DNA of 64,000 nt from CF-162 sp040882565 (GTDB lineage: Bacteria; Chloroflexota; Dehalococcoidia; SM23-28-2; RBG-16-64-32). Shown one piece after another: positions 34,844 through 43,002 of the stretch. The notes beneath the pieces were generated by a model, which saw nothing but the letters and a program-made list of their open reading frames with translations, did no database searches and was not told the origin of the DNA. The DNA is taken from positions 1-64,000 of the forward strand of contig JBBEAZ010000022.1 in assembly GCA_040882565.1 (NCBI GenBank), read 5' to 3'. Numbering within the stretch: position 1 is the first letter of the stretch; each line of letters opens with the position of its first letter. Both the position numbers and the translations under genes were made by a program.

Positions 34844-34871
34844 TTGACAGCGGGTTGAAAGACCCTATCAT
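34844..34871 (+). promoter_or_regulatory. Sigma-70-type promoter for the zinc-ribbon gene
   Basis: TTGACA (34844-34849), a 16-nt spacer, and TATCAT (34866-34871) form the best -35/-10 pair in the window. The leader to the ATG at 34923 is about 45 nt. Confidence 0.65.
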
Positions 34872-34922
34872 GTAACCTTGCCAAACGCCCCGACTAGGGA
34901 GGGGCATCGGGGGACAAGGCTC

Positions 34923-35468
34923 ATGCAAATCGACTGGCATCGCGCCATAAATGACATCCTCGCTAACAAGCTATCGTGCCCGCGCTGCGGCAGTCTCGCC
35001 GACGATGTCCTCGTCGGCTACCTGCGTACCCCGGAAGCCGCTGAATGGGCGCCACTCTGCGCCGGGTGCAGCCGCCGGGAGAACTGCGACGCCCGTAAGT
35101 TCGTGCTCCTCTGCGAGAGTTGCGCCACGGCCGTTCGGCTGCGCGGCCGCCGCGTCGACGAGGAAGGTTTCATGCTCGCCCTGGTCGACGAGTGCCGGCG
35201 CAACCTCGAGGAGACGCTCGACTATCTTGCCGACTTCTGGCGCGAGGACCTGGACGTCGACCCCGAGGAGATGGACAAGCGCCTCGAGGAGGTCGACCCG
35301 GAACTGTTCGAAGAAGAGAACACGTGGCGCAACTACCTCGAAGAGCAGTACCTCAAGATTCATGGCTGGTTCCGCGACCGCCACCACGCCATCCCCAACC
35401 CGGGCTGGCGTTCCGAGTACGTCGAAGATATCGTCGCCCTCGGTTACCCTTCGCTCCTCGGCGACTAA
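34923..35468 (+). CDS. Zinc-ribbon protein of unknown function
   Basis: The 181-residue protein has three CxxC pairs near the N-terminus (LSCPRCGS, PLCAGCSRRENC, LLCESCAT), enough for a zinc ribbon. A long acidic helical region follows, ETLDYLADFWREDLDVDPEE to EEQYLKIHGWFRDRHH. ATG 34923 is chosen because the conserved-looking MQIDWHRAINDIL begins there; an in-frame TTG at 34878 is at the predicted transcript start. It has its own strong promoter. I do not recognise the family. Confidence 0.7.
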   Translation: MQIDWHRAINDILANKLSCPRCGSLADDVLVGYLRTPEAAEWAPLCAGCSRRENCDARKFVLLCESCATAVRLRGRRVDEEGFMLALVDECRRNLEETLDYLADFWREDLDVDPEEMDKRLEEVDPELFEEENTWRNYLEEQYLKIHGWFRDRHHAIPNPGWRSEYVEDIVALGYPSLLGD

Positions 35469-35538
35469 CGCATGCCCTGACACGATCCCGTACCCGATCC
35501 ACATCCACCCCATTAGTTCGCAATGGAGGTAGCGTCTC

Positions 35539-36612
35539 ATGACTACTCAAGCCCTTGACCAGGCGCGCGCCGAGGCATTCGGCGGCCAGATGGTCGGCAT
35601 TCTCAACGGCTCCCTGCTCGGTATTATGACGAGCATCGGGCACCGCACCGGCCTCTGGGACTGCCTGTCCACACTTGCCCCATCGACCAGCGAGGAGATC
35701 GCTAAAGCCGCCGGTCTCAACGAGCGCTATGTCCGCGAGTGGCTGGGTGCGATGACTGCGGGAGGGATCGTCGAATACGACCCGTCCGCCAGGGCGTACC
35801 GTCTCCCGCCCGAGCACGCCGCATCGCTGACGCGCGCCGCCGGCCCTGGCAACCTCGCGACGATGACCCAGTTCATCTCTCAGATGGGTGACGTCGAGGA
35901 CGAGGTGGTGAACGCGTTCCAGAAGGGTGGCGGCGTGCCCTACTCCCGCCACGAAAAGTTCCAGCAGTTGATGGGCGAGATGAGCGCGCAGGTCTTCGAC
36001 GCAACGCTCATAGACGTCACCTTGCCCCTGATCCCGGGCATGGTCGAGCGCCTGAAGCAGGGCATCGATGTGCTCGACGTGGGTACCGGCAAGGGCCATG
36101 CGATCAACGTCATGGCACAGGCCTTCCCCAACAGCCGCTTCACCGGCTATGACTTCTCGGATGAGGGCGTTGCCGCGGGTACAGCCGAAGCGAAAGAGAT
36201 GGGCCTGACCAACGCCCGCTTCGTCGCGAAGGATGTGGCCAAGATAGACGAGACCGCGGCCTACGACCTGATCACCGTCTTCGACGCGATCCACGACCAG
36301 GCCCAGCCGGCTAAGGTGCTGGAGAACATCTCCCGTGCCCTGCGTCCCGGCGGCACGTTCCTGATGGTCGACATCGCCGCCTCCAGCAACCTCGAGGACA
36401 ACCTCCAGCACCCCCTCGCACCGATGCTCTACAGTGTCTCTACCCTTCACTGCATGACCGTCTCGTTGGCGCTCGGCGGCGCTGGGCTTGGCACAGTGTG
36501 GGGCGACCAACTCGCCCGCAAGATGCTCGCCGACGCCGGCTTCACGTCGATCGACATGAAGCAGGTGGAGGGCGACATCATGAACGCCTACTACGTGGTC
36601 AGCAAGGACTAA
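35539..36612 (+). CDS. Class I SAM-dependent methyltransferase with N-terminal winged helix
   Basis: The 357-residue protein has a winged-helix dimerisation part (STSEEIAKAAGLNERYVREW). A Rossmann methyltransferase domain follows, with motif I VLDVGTGKGHAINVMAQ, the acidic motif YDFSDEGVAAG, and ALRPGGTFLMVDIAAS. This resembles O-methyltransferases and related transcription-linked methyltransferases. A GGAGG site precedes the ATG. The acyl-CoA ligase starts 6 nt after its stop, suggesting one operon; the substrate is unknown. Confidence 0.85.
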   Translation: MTTQALDQARAEAFGGQMVGILNGSLLGIMTSIGHRTGLWDCLSTLAPSTSEEIAKAAGLNERYVREWLGAMTAGGIVEYDPSARAYRLPPEHAASLTRAAGPGNLATMTQFISQMGDVEDEVVNAFQKGGGVPYSRHEKFQQLMGEMSAQVFDATLIDVTLPLIPGMVERLKQGIDVLDVGTGKGHAINVMAQAFPNSRFTGYDFSDEGVAAGTAEAKEMGLTNARFVAKDVAKIDETAAYDLITVFDAIHDQAQPAKVLENISRALRPGGTFLMVDIAASSNLEDNLQHPLAPMLYSVSTLHCMTVSLALGGAGLGTVWGDQLARKMLADAGFTSIDMKQVEGDIMNAYYVVSKD

Positions 36613-36618
36613 CGCCAG

Positions 36619-38184
36619 ATGACACTCTTCCACAGCCCGTGGTTCAGCCTCGCCCCCTACGCCGAGATTCCACTCACTGATCTCCTAGCGCCGGCCGTGG
36701 AGAAGTTCCGCGACCGCCCGGCTTTCATCACTCACGAAGGCGAGGAGTTCACCTTCGGCAAAACCTGGGCCGCCTCTCGCCGTCTCGGGCGCTTCCTGCA
36801 GGACAACGGCATCGAGCAGGGCGACCGCGTGGCGATCTTTTCGGCCAACGCGCCCGAGTACTTCGTCGCCTTCTACGGCACCCTCTTCGCGGGCGGCGTG
36901 GTCACCACGCTCAACCCCCTCTACAAGGACCGCGAGGTCCTGCACCAGCTCGAAGACTGTGGCGCCTCCGCCGTCTTTGCGATGGGCCCGCTCGTGCCGA
37001 TGGTCCAGCAGGTCCGAGAGCACGTGCCCAACGTCAAGCACGTCTTCGCGATCGAGGACGTCTGGAAGCTGGCGGGCGAGGCAGCCGAAGACCCGAAGCC
37101 GGTCAATCTAAACCCCAAGGAAGACCTCGCGGCCCTACCTTACTCCTCCGGCACGACGGGTCTGCCTAAAGGCGTTATGTTGACTCACTTCAACCTTGTG
37201 TCCAACGTCCGCCAGACCCTGAGCACGGGTCTTTCCAGCGGATACGGCACCTACCTCGACTTCCTGCCCTTCTACCACATCTACGGCATGGTGGTGCTGA
37301 TGGCCTGCGGCTTCGCCGCCGGCATCCCCCAGGTGATCATGCCGCGTTTCGACCCGAGCCTCTGCCTCGACCTGATCCAGCGCTTCAAGGTCACGAACCT
37401 CTTCGCCGTGCCACCGGCGCTCCTGGCCCTCGCCAACTACCCCGACACCGGGAAGTACGACACCTCGAGCCTGACGATGATCATGTCCGGCGCTGCGCCT
37501 CTGCCGCCGGAAGTCGCGCGCGCGTCGGCCAAGGCGCTCGACACCACCGTGCTGCAGGGCTACGGCATGACCGAGACCAGCCCGGTCACCAACGTCAACC
37601 CGATCACCCGGATCAAGGACGCAACCGTGGGCCCGCCGATCGCCGACACGACCGAGAAGGTCGTCTCGCTGGACGACGGCAAGGAGCTTGGTCCCGGCGA
37701 GATCGGCGAGCTGATGGCGGCTGGCCCGCAGGTGATGAAGGGCTACTGGAACGCGCCCGAAGCGACCGCCGAGACGCTGACCGAGCCCGGCTGGATCCGC
37801 ACGGGCGACATCGTCTCGCTCGACGAGGAAGGTTATGTCACCATCCTCGACCGGAAGAAGGAGATGATCAAGTACAAGGGCTACCAGATCGCGCCGGCCG
37901 AGCTCGAGGCGCTACTCTTGGAGCACCCCGGCGTCATGGACTCCGCCGTGATCCCCAAGCGCGACGCCGAGTCCGGCGAAGTCCCGAAGGCCTTCGTTCT
38001 GCTCCGCCCGGGCCAGGACGTCTCCGCCGACGAGCTGATGCGGTTCGTCGAAGAACGCGTCGCGCCCTACAAGAAGGTCCGCGAGATCGAGTTCGTCGAG
38101 GCTATCCCGAAGACGCCGTCCGGGAAAATCCTCCGCCGCGAGTTGATCGAGCAGGAACGCGCGAAACAAGCCGAGAAAGCCTAG
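36619..38184 (+). CDS. AMP-dependent acyl-CoA ligase (4-coumarate/fatty-acid CoA ligase type)
   Basis: The 521-residue ANL enzyme has PYSSGTTGLPKGVMLTH (P-loop), YGMTETSPVTN, TGDIVSLDEEGYVTILDRKK, and the C-terminal lysine motif PKTPSGKILRREL. The spacing is that of 4-coumarate-CoA or medium/long-chain acyl-CoA ligases. It makes acyl-CoA from a carboxylate, ATP and CoA. It is co-directional with the methyltransferase and 6 nt away. Confidence 0.9.
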   Translation: MTLFHSPWFSLAPYAEIPLTDLLAPAVEKFRDRPAFITHEGEEFTFGKTWAASRRLGRFLQDNGIEQGDRVAIFSANAPEYFVAFYGTLFAGGVVTTLNPLYKDREVLHQLEDCGASAVFAMGPLVPMVQQVREHVPNVKHVFAIEDVWKLAGEAAEDPKPVNLNPKEDLAALPYSSGTTGLPKGVMLTHFNLVSNVRQTLSTGLSSGYGTYLDFLPFYHIYGMVVLMACGFAAGIPQVIMPRFDPSLCLDLIQRFKVTNLFAVPPALLALANYPDTGKYDTSSLTMIMSGAAPLPPEVARASAKALDTTVLQGYGMTETSPVTNVNPITRIKDATVGPPIADTTEKVVSLDDGKELGPGEIGELMAAGPQVMKGYWNAPEATAETLTEPGWIRTGDIVSLDEEGYVTILDRKKEMIKYKGYQIAPAELEALLLEHPGVMDSAVIPKRDAESGEVPKAFVLLRPGQDVSADELMRFVEERVAPYKKVREIEFVEAIPKTPSGKILRRELIEQERAKQAEKA

Positions 38185-38253
38185 CCGACTCGCTGACCCA
38201 AGATCCGTAGCCCGTGCCGGTCCTTCATACAGGGCCGGCCCGTCTTGTAAACG

Positions 38254-38259
38254 TACAAT
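38254..38259 (+). promoter_or_regulatory. -10 box (TACAAT) of a leaderless transcript
   Basis: TACAAT is followed by AGACCC (6 nt) and GTG 38266; no ribosome site is present. Confidence 0.5.
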
Positions 38260-38265
38260 AGACCC

Positions 38266-38889
38266 GTGGTCCGCAACCCCATCCTCTTCCTGTTCTCCAT
38301 CGCTACCACGGTCGCCTTCGTCGTTGTCGTCGGCGGCATCGCCTTCTTCCTTCTGCGGGACGATGACTTCGAGACCGGCGTTTGCAGAGGCCCCGACGGC
38401 GAGGAGCGGCCGATCGAGAACAACGAGGCCTTCGCGCGGAGCTTCGACCAGCGCTGGAATCAGCTGGCGATCCAGGCGCTCGCCGGAGCGCCGTCATACA
38501 GCATCACCCTGACCGAGAGCGAGGTCACCTCGCGCGCCGACGTGCTGCTCCACGAACACGTCCCGGTCGACGACTTCACGGTCTGCTTCCACGACGGCTT
38601 CGCGGAGACGATCGCCACGGGCCACGTCCCCGGCCTCGGTGGCATCCCGGTACTCGGCGGGCTCTTCGACGCCGGCGTCGAGGCGAGTGGCGCGATCGAC
38701 GTGAGCGGCGACTATGCCCGGGTCACGTTCAGCGAACTGAGCATCGAGAACATCCCCAGCTTTATCGAGGACGAGTTCCGCGACGAGGCTGAGCGGGCGG
38801 TCAACGACGAGCTGGCCAAGATGCCGCTCCAGTACCGTTACGACGTGACGTTCGCCGAGGGCACGGCGACCGTCACCGTCAGCCCCTAG
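38266..38889 (+). CDS. Membrane-anchored hypothetical protein
   Basis: The 207-residue protein has one N-terminal helix (LFLFSIATTVAFVVVVGGIA) and a soluble outer part. That part has a hydrophobic glycine-rich segment (GHVPGLGGIPVLGGLFDAG) and a C-terminal DVTFAEGTATVTVSP. The layout suggests an exported lipid- or ligand-binding domain, but I recognise no family. The GTG start is fixed by the -10 box. The 3' end overlaps the convergent GNAT gene by 4 nt. Confidence 0.65.
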   Translation: MVRNPILFLFSIATTVAFVVVVGGIAFFLLRDDDFETGVCRGPDGEERPIENNEAFARSFDQRWNQLAIQALAGAPSYSITLTESEVTSRADVLLHEHVPVDDFTVCFHDGFAETIATGHVPGLGGIPVLGGLFDAGVEASGAIDVSGDYARVTFSELSIENIPSFIEDEFRDEAERAVNDELAKMPLQYRYDVTFAEGTATVTVSP

Positions 38890-39611
38890 TCTGGCTGCTC
38901 GAAGACCACCATCGTGTCCACCGGGCGGAAGCCGAGCTTCGCTGCCAGCGCCAGCGAGGCCGCGTTCGTCTCGAGCGCGCCCCAGACGGGGCGCTTGCGC
39001 CGCTCCCACATCAGATCGACGAGGAAGCGCACGGCCTGTGCCGCGTAGCCCTGCCTGCGGTAAGGTTCCAGCGTGTCGATGCCGATGTCCCACAAGCCTT
39101 CGGTGGGCGAGCCCGCGGCGCAGAAGGCCGCCGCTTCGCCCTCTTCGGTGTAGGCGACGACCGCCGGCCAGCGCAGCAGCAGTCGCTGCAGCTCGTCGCG
39201 GAGGTCGCCGGGTACGCCGGGGATCCCGTCGAGGATTGTGCCGGTGAGGATGCGCACGTCCCCCGGCGGCACGGCCTGCATGGCCGATTCGTCCGCCTGG
39301 AGGAGCAGCCTGGCCGTGGTCGAGAGCCAGCCTGATAGGGCCGCTTCGACGTGGCGCCGGTTGTCCTCTTGCGCCAGCACGTTGCACTCGCCGATCCGCG
39401 CCACGGCTTTGCGGATCAGCTCCGACGGCGGCTCGCCGACGACGGACACCATCTGCATCAACGGGTCGCCGACTACGAAGACCGGCGGCTCCTCGGAGAC
39501 CACGTCAAGCTCGCAGTCGTCGCACATCAGGACGGCGCGCGTCTCCATCCAGCGCGGGATGTCCGGGAGCACCGCCAGCAGGCGCTGAGCGACAGCGCGA
39601 TCTGCCGTCAA
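38886..39611 (-). CDS. GNAT family acetyltransferase with N-terminal extension
   Basis: The C-terminal half of this 241-residue protein has the GNAT core: GLWDIGIDTLEPYRRQGYAA (acetyl-CoA loop RRQGYAA), ALETNAASLALAAKLGFRPV. The N-terminal 120 residues form the degenerate first half seen in two-domain GNATs. It overlaps the DUF2277 gene by 4 nt and probably forms an operon with it and the GNAT gene further upstream. Confidence 0.8.
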   Translation of the reverse strand: MTADRAVAQRLLAVLPDIPRWMETRAVLMCDDCELDVVSEEPPVFVVGDPLMQMVSVVGEPPSELIRKAVARIGECNVLAQEDNRRHVEAALSGWLSTTARLLLQADESAMQAVPPGDVRILTGTILDGIPGVPGDLRDELQRLLLRWPAVVAYTEEGEAAAFCAAGSPTEGLWDIGIDTLEPYRRQGYAAQAVRFLVDLMWERRKRPVWGALETNAASLALAAKLGFRPVDTMVVFEQPD

Positions 39612-39817
39612 GCGCGGGCGCCGGGACGCAGCGACCCGAGCAACCGTTCGCTCGCCCTGGCGATCTGTTCTACGGCGTCCTCGAAGGCCTCCTCGTTAGC
39701 CTTAGACGGCGTCCGGTAGCCGCTCACTTTGCGGACGAACTGCAGGGCGGCAGCGCGGATCTCGTCTTCGGTCGCCGGCTCGTCTGCGTGGCGCAACGTC
39801 TTGATGCTTCTGCACAT
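39608..39817 (-). CDS. DUF2277 family protein
   Basis: The 69-residue protein begins MCRSIKTLRHADEPATEDEI and holds ALQFVRKVSGYRTPSKANEE. The N-terminal CRSIKTL and the VRKVSGYR..S..N motifs define DUF2277. The family has no known function; a helical DNA- or protein-binding role is often guessed. It is placed between two GNAT genes with 4-nt and 2-nt contacts. Confidence 0.88.
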   Translation of the reverse strand: MCRSIKTLRHADEPATEDEIRAAALQFVRKVSGYRTPSKANEEAFEDAVEQIARASERLLGSLRPGARA

Positions 39818-39819
39818 GG

Positions 39820-40232
39820 CTACTTCTCCCGATCGCGGTGCATCATCACCTGGGTCTGACTGGGGCGGAACCCGTTGCGAGCGTAGAAGTTCACGCGCTC
39901 CGGCTCGCAGAACAGCGACACGATGTGGACGTCTCCGATCGCCTCGAGCAGCGCCGCAACAAGCTCCTCGCCGCTCCGTTTGCCGCGGTAGTCAGGGTCA
40001 ATCACGACATCCTCCACGTACGCCCTGTGCTCGCCGTCTGACAACGCCCGCACGAAACCGACCAGCCGCTGACCGTCCCACGCGCCGACCGCGATGCTGG
40101 CTGCGATCGCCCGCTCGATGCCGTCGAGCGCCCAGTCCGGCCACACCCGGCGCCGTCATACAGCCGCCGCACGTCCGCAGACCCTATCGGGCGCTCTTCT
40201 TTCGACGAGATGCTGATCCCTGCTTCGCTCAC
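39820..40232 (-). pseudogene. GNAT acetyltransferase interrupted by a 2-nt insertion
   Basis: From GTG 40232 the frame reads SEAGISISSKEERPIGSADVRRLYDGAG and then departs. The adjacent frame goes on WPDWALDGIERAIAASIAVG and then has a normal GNAT core (VEDVVIDPDYRGKRSGEELV, FYARNGFRPSQTQVMMHR). Removing two bases in GGGTGTGGCC near 40150 would give one 137-residue protein. It could be a sequencing error, a real mutation, or a shorter protein starting at ATG 40146. Confidence 0.65.
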
Positions 40233-40258
40233 GACTCCCGATTATGCCACGCAAGGAA

Positions 40259-40285
40259 AGAGGGCGACCGATCCGGCCGCCCTCT
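40259..40285 (-). terminator. Hairpin after arsM, likely terminator
   Basis: The 8-bp arms AGAGGGCG and CGCCCTCT surround an 11-nt loop. On the minus strand a short TTTCCTTG tract follows. It lies 24 nt past the arsM stop. Confidence 0.5.
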
Positions 40286-40308
40286 CCGATTCGCTTTCGG
40301 TATCGACG

Positions 40309-41169
40309 TTAGCAGCAGCTGCCGCTCTTGCCCGTCTCGCCGGCGACGACCGGAATCGGCTCCCAGTCGCGCCTGGCGCCGGGCGCGCCGCCCGGTTTGC
40401 GGGCCCGCACGACGGCGCTGAAGACGCCGACGCCCTCCGAGTCCTCGCCCAGCCCGGCGTCCGCGGAGGTGTACTCTCGGAACGATTCGATGTCGACGTC
40501 CTCGAACCCGGCCGTCGCGAGTTTCGTGCGGTAGTCCGCGTCGGTCAGCGCGCCGGCGATGCAGCCGGTCCAGGAGGCCATGTTGTCCTTGATCGATGCC
40601 GGCAGGTCGTTGTGGGTGACGATATCAGCGATCGCCAGGCGGCCGCCCGGCTTGAGCACGCGGAACGCCTCGGCGAGCACCTTGCTCTTGTCGGGCGAGA
40701 GGTTGACGACGCAGTTGCTGATGATCACGTCGACCTCGCCGTCCGGGAGCGGCATCTCTTCGATCTCGCCCTTGACGAACTCGACGTTGGCGACGCCGGC
40801 CTTGCGGGCGTTGGCCCGCGCCAGCTCCAGCATCTCGTCCGTCATGTCGAGGCCGTAGGCTTTGCCCCGCGGTCCGACCCGCCGCGCCGAGAGCAGCACG
40901 TCGATGCCGCCGCCGGAGCCCAGGTCGAGGACGGTCTCCCCTTCCTTGAGGTCGGCGACGGCGACTGGGTTGCCGCAGCCGAGCGAGGCGATGACCGCCT
41001 CCTGGGGCAGGTGCTGCAACTCGTCCGTCGCGTAGAGGCTGGAGGTGATGATCGACTCATCGACCTCGCCGTCGCCGCAACAGCTGGCCTGCTCCTTCGC
41101 CGCTGCCTTCTTCGCAGCAGCGCCGTAGCGCTTGCGTACCTCTTGCTTGATCTCCTGGTCTGTCGTCAT
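40309..41169 (-). CDS. arsM: Arsenite methyltransferase
   Basis: This 286-residue SAM methyltransferase has motif I VLDLGSGGGIDVLLSARR and the three conserved arsenic-binding cysteines C65 (LGCGNP), C153 (ISNCVVNL) and C203 (WTGCIAGAL). An extra CC pair near residue 30 and a terminal GSCC are also present. It adds methyl groups to As(III), forming volatile or less toxic species. It is the last gene of arsR-orf-arsM, followed by a hairpin. Confidence 0.94.
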   Translation of the reverse strand: MTTDQEIKQEVRKRYGAAAKKAAAKEQASCCGDGEVDESIITSSLYATDELQHLPQEAVIASLGCGNPVAVADLKEGETVLDLGSGGGIDVLLSARRVGPRGKAYGLDMTDEMLELARANARKAGVANVEFVKGEIEEMPLPDGEVDVIISNCVVNLSPDKSKVLAEAFRVLKPGGRLAIADIVTHNDLPASIKDNMASWTGCIAGALTDADYRTKLATAGFEDVDIESFREYTSADAGLGEDSEGVGVFSAVVRARKPGGAPGARRDWEPIPVVAGETGKSGSCC

Positions 41170-41182
41170 AGCGTTTGCCTCC

Positions 41183-41491
41183 TTATCGAATTGTTTCTAT
41201 AAATATGCGTTGCATCATGTCAACTGCAGCTTCGCTTGCCGCGATGGTCAGCACCACGTCCGGGCCTTCGGCGATCTGCCAGCCAACGTCTGCGCAGCAC
41301 AAGCGCTCGGCTTCTACAAACGCTGCCAACGTCTCGCGCGCTTCCGGCGCAAATCGTACCCTCAGCGCCCCGTCCCGCCGCTCACTGCCGAGGACGAAGG
41401 GGCTGAGTTCGGCGATGCCCGGGGCGTCGGGGCGACGGTCGATGTCACAGCCGAGCACCTGGATCAGGTCGTCCGTGGAGACTTCCTTCAT
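41183..41491 (-). CDS. Small cysteine-pair protein of the ars operon
   Basis: The 102-residue protein contains AFVEAERLCCADVGWQIAEG, an E-R-x-C-C-x4-W motif. Metalloid-resistance operons often include small proteins with this vicinal cysteine pair. It lies 4 nt after arsR and 13 nt before arsM. The cysteines could bind As(III), for example to hand it to ArsM, but no function is established. Confidence 0.65.
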   Translation of the reverse strand: MKEVSTDDLIQVLGCDIDRRPDAPGIAELSPFVLGSERRDGALRVRFAPEARETLAAFVEAERLCCADVGWQIAEGPDVVLTIAASEAAVDMMQRIFIETIR

Positions 41492-41495
41492 GGCC

Positions 41496-41840
41496 CTACT
41501 CCGCGACCTCGGACAGGCGCCGGACCGCGTTCAGCACTGTACGTTCGTTGACGCGGTGCCAGACCCACTGCCCGCGCCGCTCCGAGGTGATCAAGCCCGC
41601 CTCACGCAGCACCTTCAAGTGGTACGAGATCGTCGGCTGCGACAGGCCGAACGCCGGCACGATGTTGCACTCGCAGAGTTCGTTCATGTGCGAGATCGCC
41701 TTGAGGATGCGCAGGCGCGTCTCATCCGAGAGCGCCTTGAAGACGGCGGCTGCAGCCTCGATGCCCTCATCGGGAGCGATCAGGGGGACCGGGCAGCAAA
41801 GCGATGTGGGTGCTTCCAGGACGGCGATTTCGTTCTTCAT
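41496..41840 (-). CDS. arsR: ArsR-family metalloregulator
   Basis: The protein (114 residues from ATG 41840) is a winged-helix repressor with FKALSDETRLRILKAI, recognition helix LSQPTISYHLKVLREAGLIT, and wing RRGQWVWHRV. Cysteines near helix 3 (ELCECNIV) and an N-terminal SLCCPV can form the As(III) sensor. ATG 41840 is preferred over 41849 because the -10 box TAACAT overlaps the latter. It should repress its own operon by binding the dyad at 41860-41881. Confidence 0.92.
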   Translation of the reverse strand: MKNEIAVLEAPTSLCCPVPLIAPDEGIEAAAAVFKALSDETRLRILKAISHMNELCECNIVPAFGLSQPTISYHLKVLREAGLITSERRGQWVWHRVNERTVLNAVRRLSEVAE

Positions 41841-41847
41841 GGCCGCC

Positions 41848-41881
41848 ATGTTACGGAAGGATATAGATAGTTGTCAATATC
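41848..41881 (-). promoter_or_regulatory. arsR promoter with overlapping ArsR operator dyad
   Basis: On the minus strand: TTGACA (41872-41877), 18-nt spacer, TAACAT (41848-41853), then 7 nt to ATG 41840. An inverted repeat GATAT-N12-ATATC (41860-41881) covers the -35 box and spacer, as expected for an ArsR operator. Confidence 0.55.
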
Positions 41882-41989
41882 TCTCGCGTGCTATTTTTCA
41901 ATTTCAGCGCCACCTCCCGCCTCGCCTACACCCTCACTCCGCCGTGGTATATCGTGTACACGAGACCAGACACCGAAAGGACGGTAAGA

Positions 41990-42508
41990 ATGCCGCGCAT
42001 CACCCAGCCGATCCAGGACGCCCTCAACGAGCAGATCAACCGCGAGTTCGAGTCCGCCTACGTCTACCTCGCGATGTCAGCCTGGGCCGACGAAGAAAAC
42101 CTCGAGGGCGCGGCCTCCTGGCTGCGCATGCAGTGGCAAGAAGAACTGCAGCACGCGACCAAGCTGGTCGACTACATCGGCGAGCGCGGTGGCAGAGTCA
42201 GCCTGAAGGCGATCGCCAAGCCACCGGCCCGCTACAAGAGCCTGCTCGACTGCTTCCGCCAGGTGCTGAAGCACGAGGAAGCCGTCAGCGCCGCGATCAA
42301 CGATCTGTACGGGCTTGCTGCCTCGGCCAAGGATTACGCGACCCAGACGCTGCTCGACTGGTACGTCAATGAGCAGGTCGAGGAAGAGAACGCCCCGGCT
42401 GAGATCATCAGCCTGCTCGAGCGCGCAGGCGACAGCGCCTCCGGGCTCCTAATCGTCGACCAGCGCCTGGCCGCTCGCACAGCGGCGTCTGGCCCCCCCT
42501 CGCCTTAG
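41990..42508 (+). CDS. ftn: Ferritin
   Basis: The 172-residue four-helix protein has the di-iron ferroxidase ligands of prokaryotic ferritins: QINREFESAYVYLAM (Glu), WQEELQHATKLVDYI (ExxH), and LKHEEAVSAAI, then YVNEQVEEENAPAEII. It stores iron as a 24-mer and limits Fenton chemistry. The ribosome site GAAAGGA precedes the ATG. It overlaps the convergent SnoaL gene by 4 nt. Confidence 0.93.
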   Translation: MPRITQPIQDALNEQINREFESAYVYLAMSAWADEENLEGAASWLRMQWQEELQHATKLVDYIGERGGRVSLKAIAKPPARYKSLLDCFRQVLKHEEAVSAAINDLYGLAASAKDYATQTLLDWYVNEQVEEENAPAEIISLLERAGDSASGLLIVDQRLAARTAASGPPSP

Positions 42509-42903
42509 CCGTAGAGGCGGTCGAAGGCGGCGATGTCGCTGGGGTAGCCCCTGATCTCGCAGATGTGCCCGTCGCGGAAGTGATAGACGTCGATGTGGCT
42601 GTAGGCTATCTCGCCGCTCGAATGTGTTGCAGAGACTTCATACATGACGATGCCGTGCTGATCATTGGCAATCGCGTCGTGGAGCCGGATCTTCAGCGAC
42701 TCCCCGCTCATCTGGGCAACGTGGCCCAGGGCCGACATCACGTCGTTGACGCCCTTGAATGTGCCCGAAACCAGCGTGTTACCCGGGACGTGCAGGATAA
42801 CATCGCCGGAGAAGCAGTCAGTCACGCCCGCGAAATCGCGGTTGACGATGGCCGTGATCAGTTTCTTGATGAGTTGCAGGTTTTCTGCGTCGGCGCTGAG
42901 CAA
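42505..42903 (-). CDS. SnoaL-like / ketosteroid-isomerase-fold protein
   Basis: The 132-residue protein reads NLQLIKKLITAIVNRDFAGV, LHVPGNTLVSGTFKGVNDVM and YSHIDVYHFRDGHICEIRGY, the pattern of SnoaL-like proteins. The substrate is unknown. The start is probably TTG 42903; no better codon is in frame. Confidence 0.75.
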   Translation of the reverse strand: MLSADAENLQLIKKLITAIVNRDFAGVTDCFSGDVILHVPGNTLVSGTFKGVNDVMSALGHVAQMSGESLKIRLHDAIANDQHGIVMYEVSATHSSGEIAYSHIDVYHFRDGHICEIRGYPSDIAAFDRLYG

Positions 42904-43002
42904 GTATCCGGACCCTCGATTGTGGACGTCTTAACGTCGATAGTCCGCCCAGAATCGACGCTGCACAAGGCTTAAAACCTTACAGACGCCTGACAATCCC
43001 GC

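Noticed and set aside
35353..36633. 426-codon minus-strand ORF opposite the methyltransferase
   Set aside because: Shadow frame; the plus strand holds an intact SAM methyltransferase with a ribosome site.
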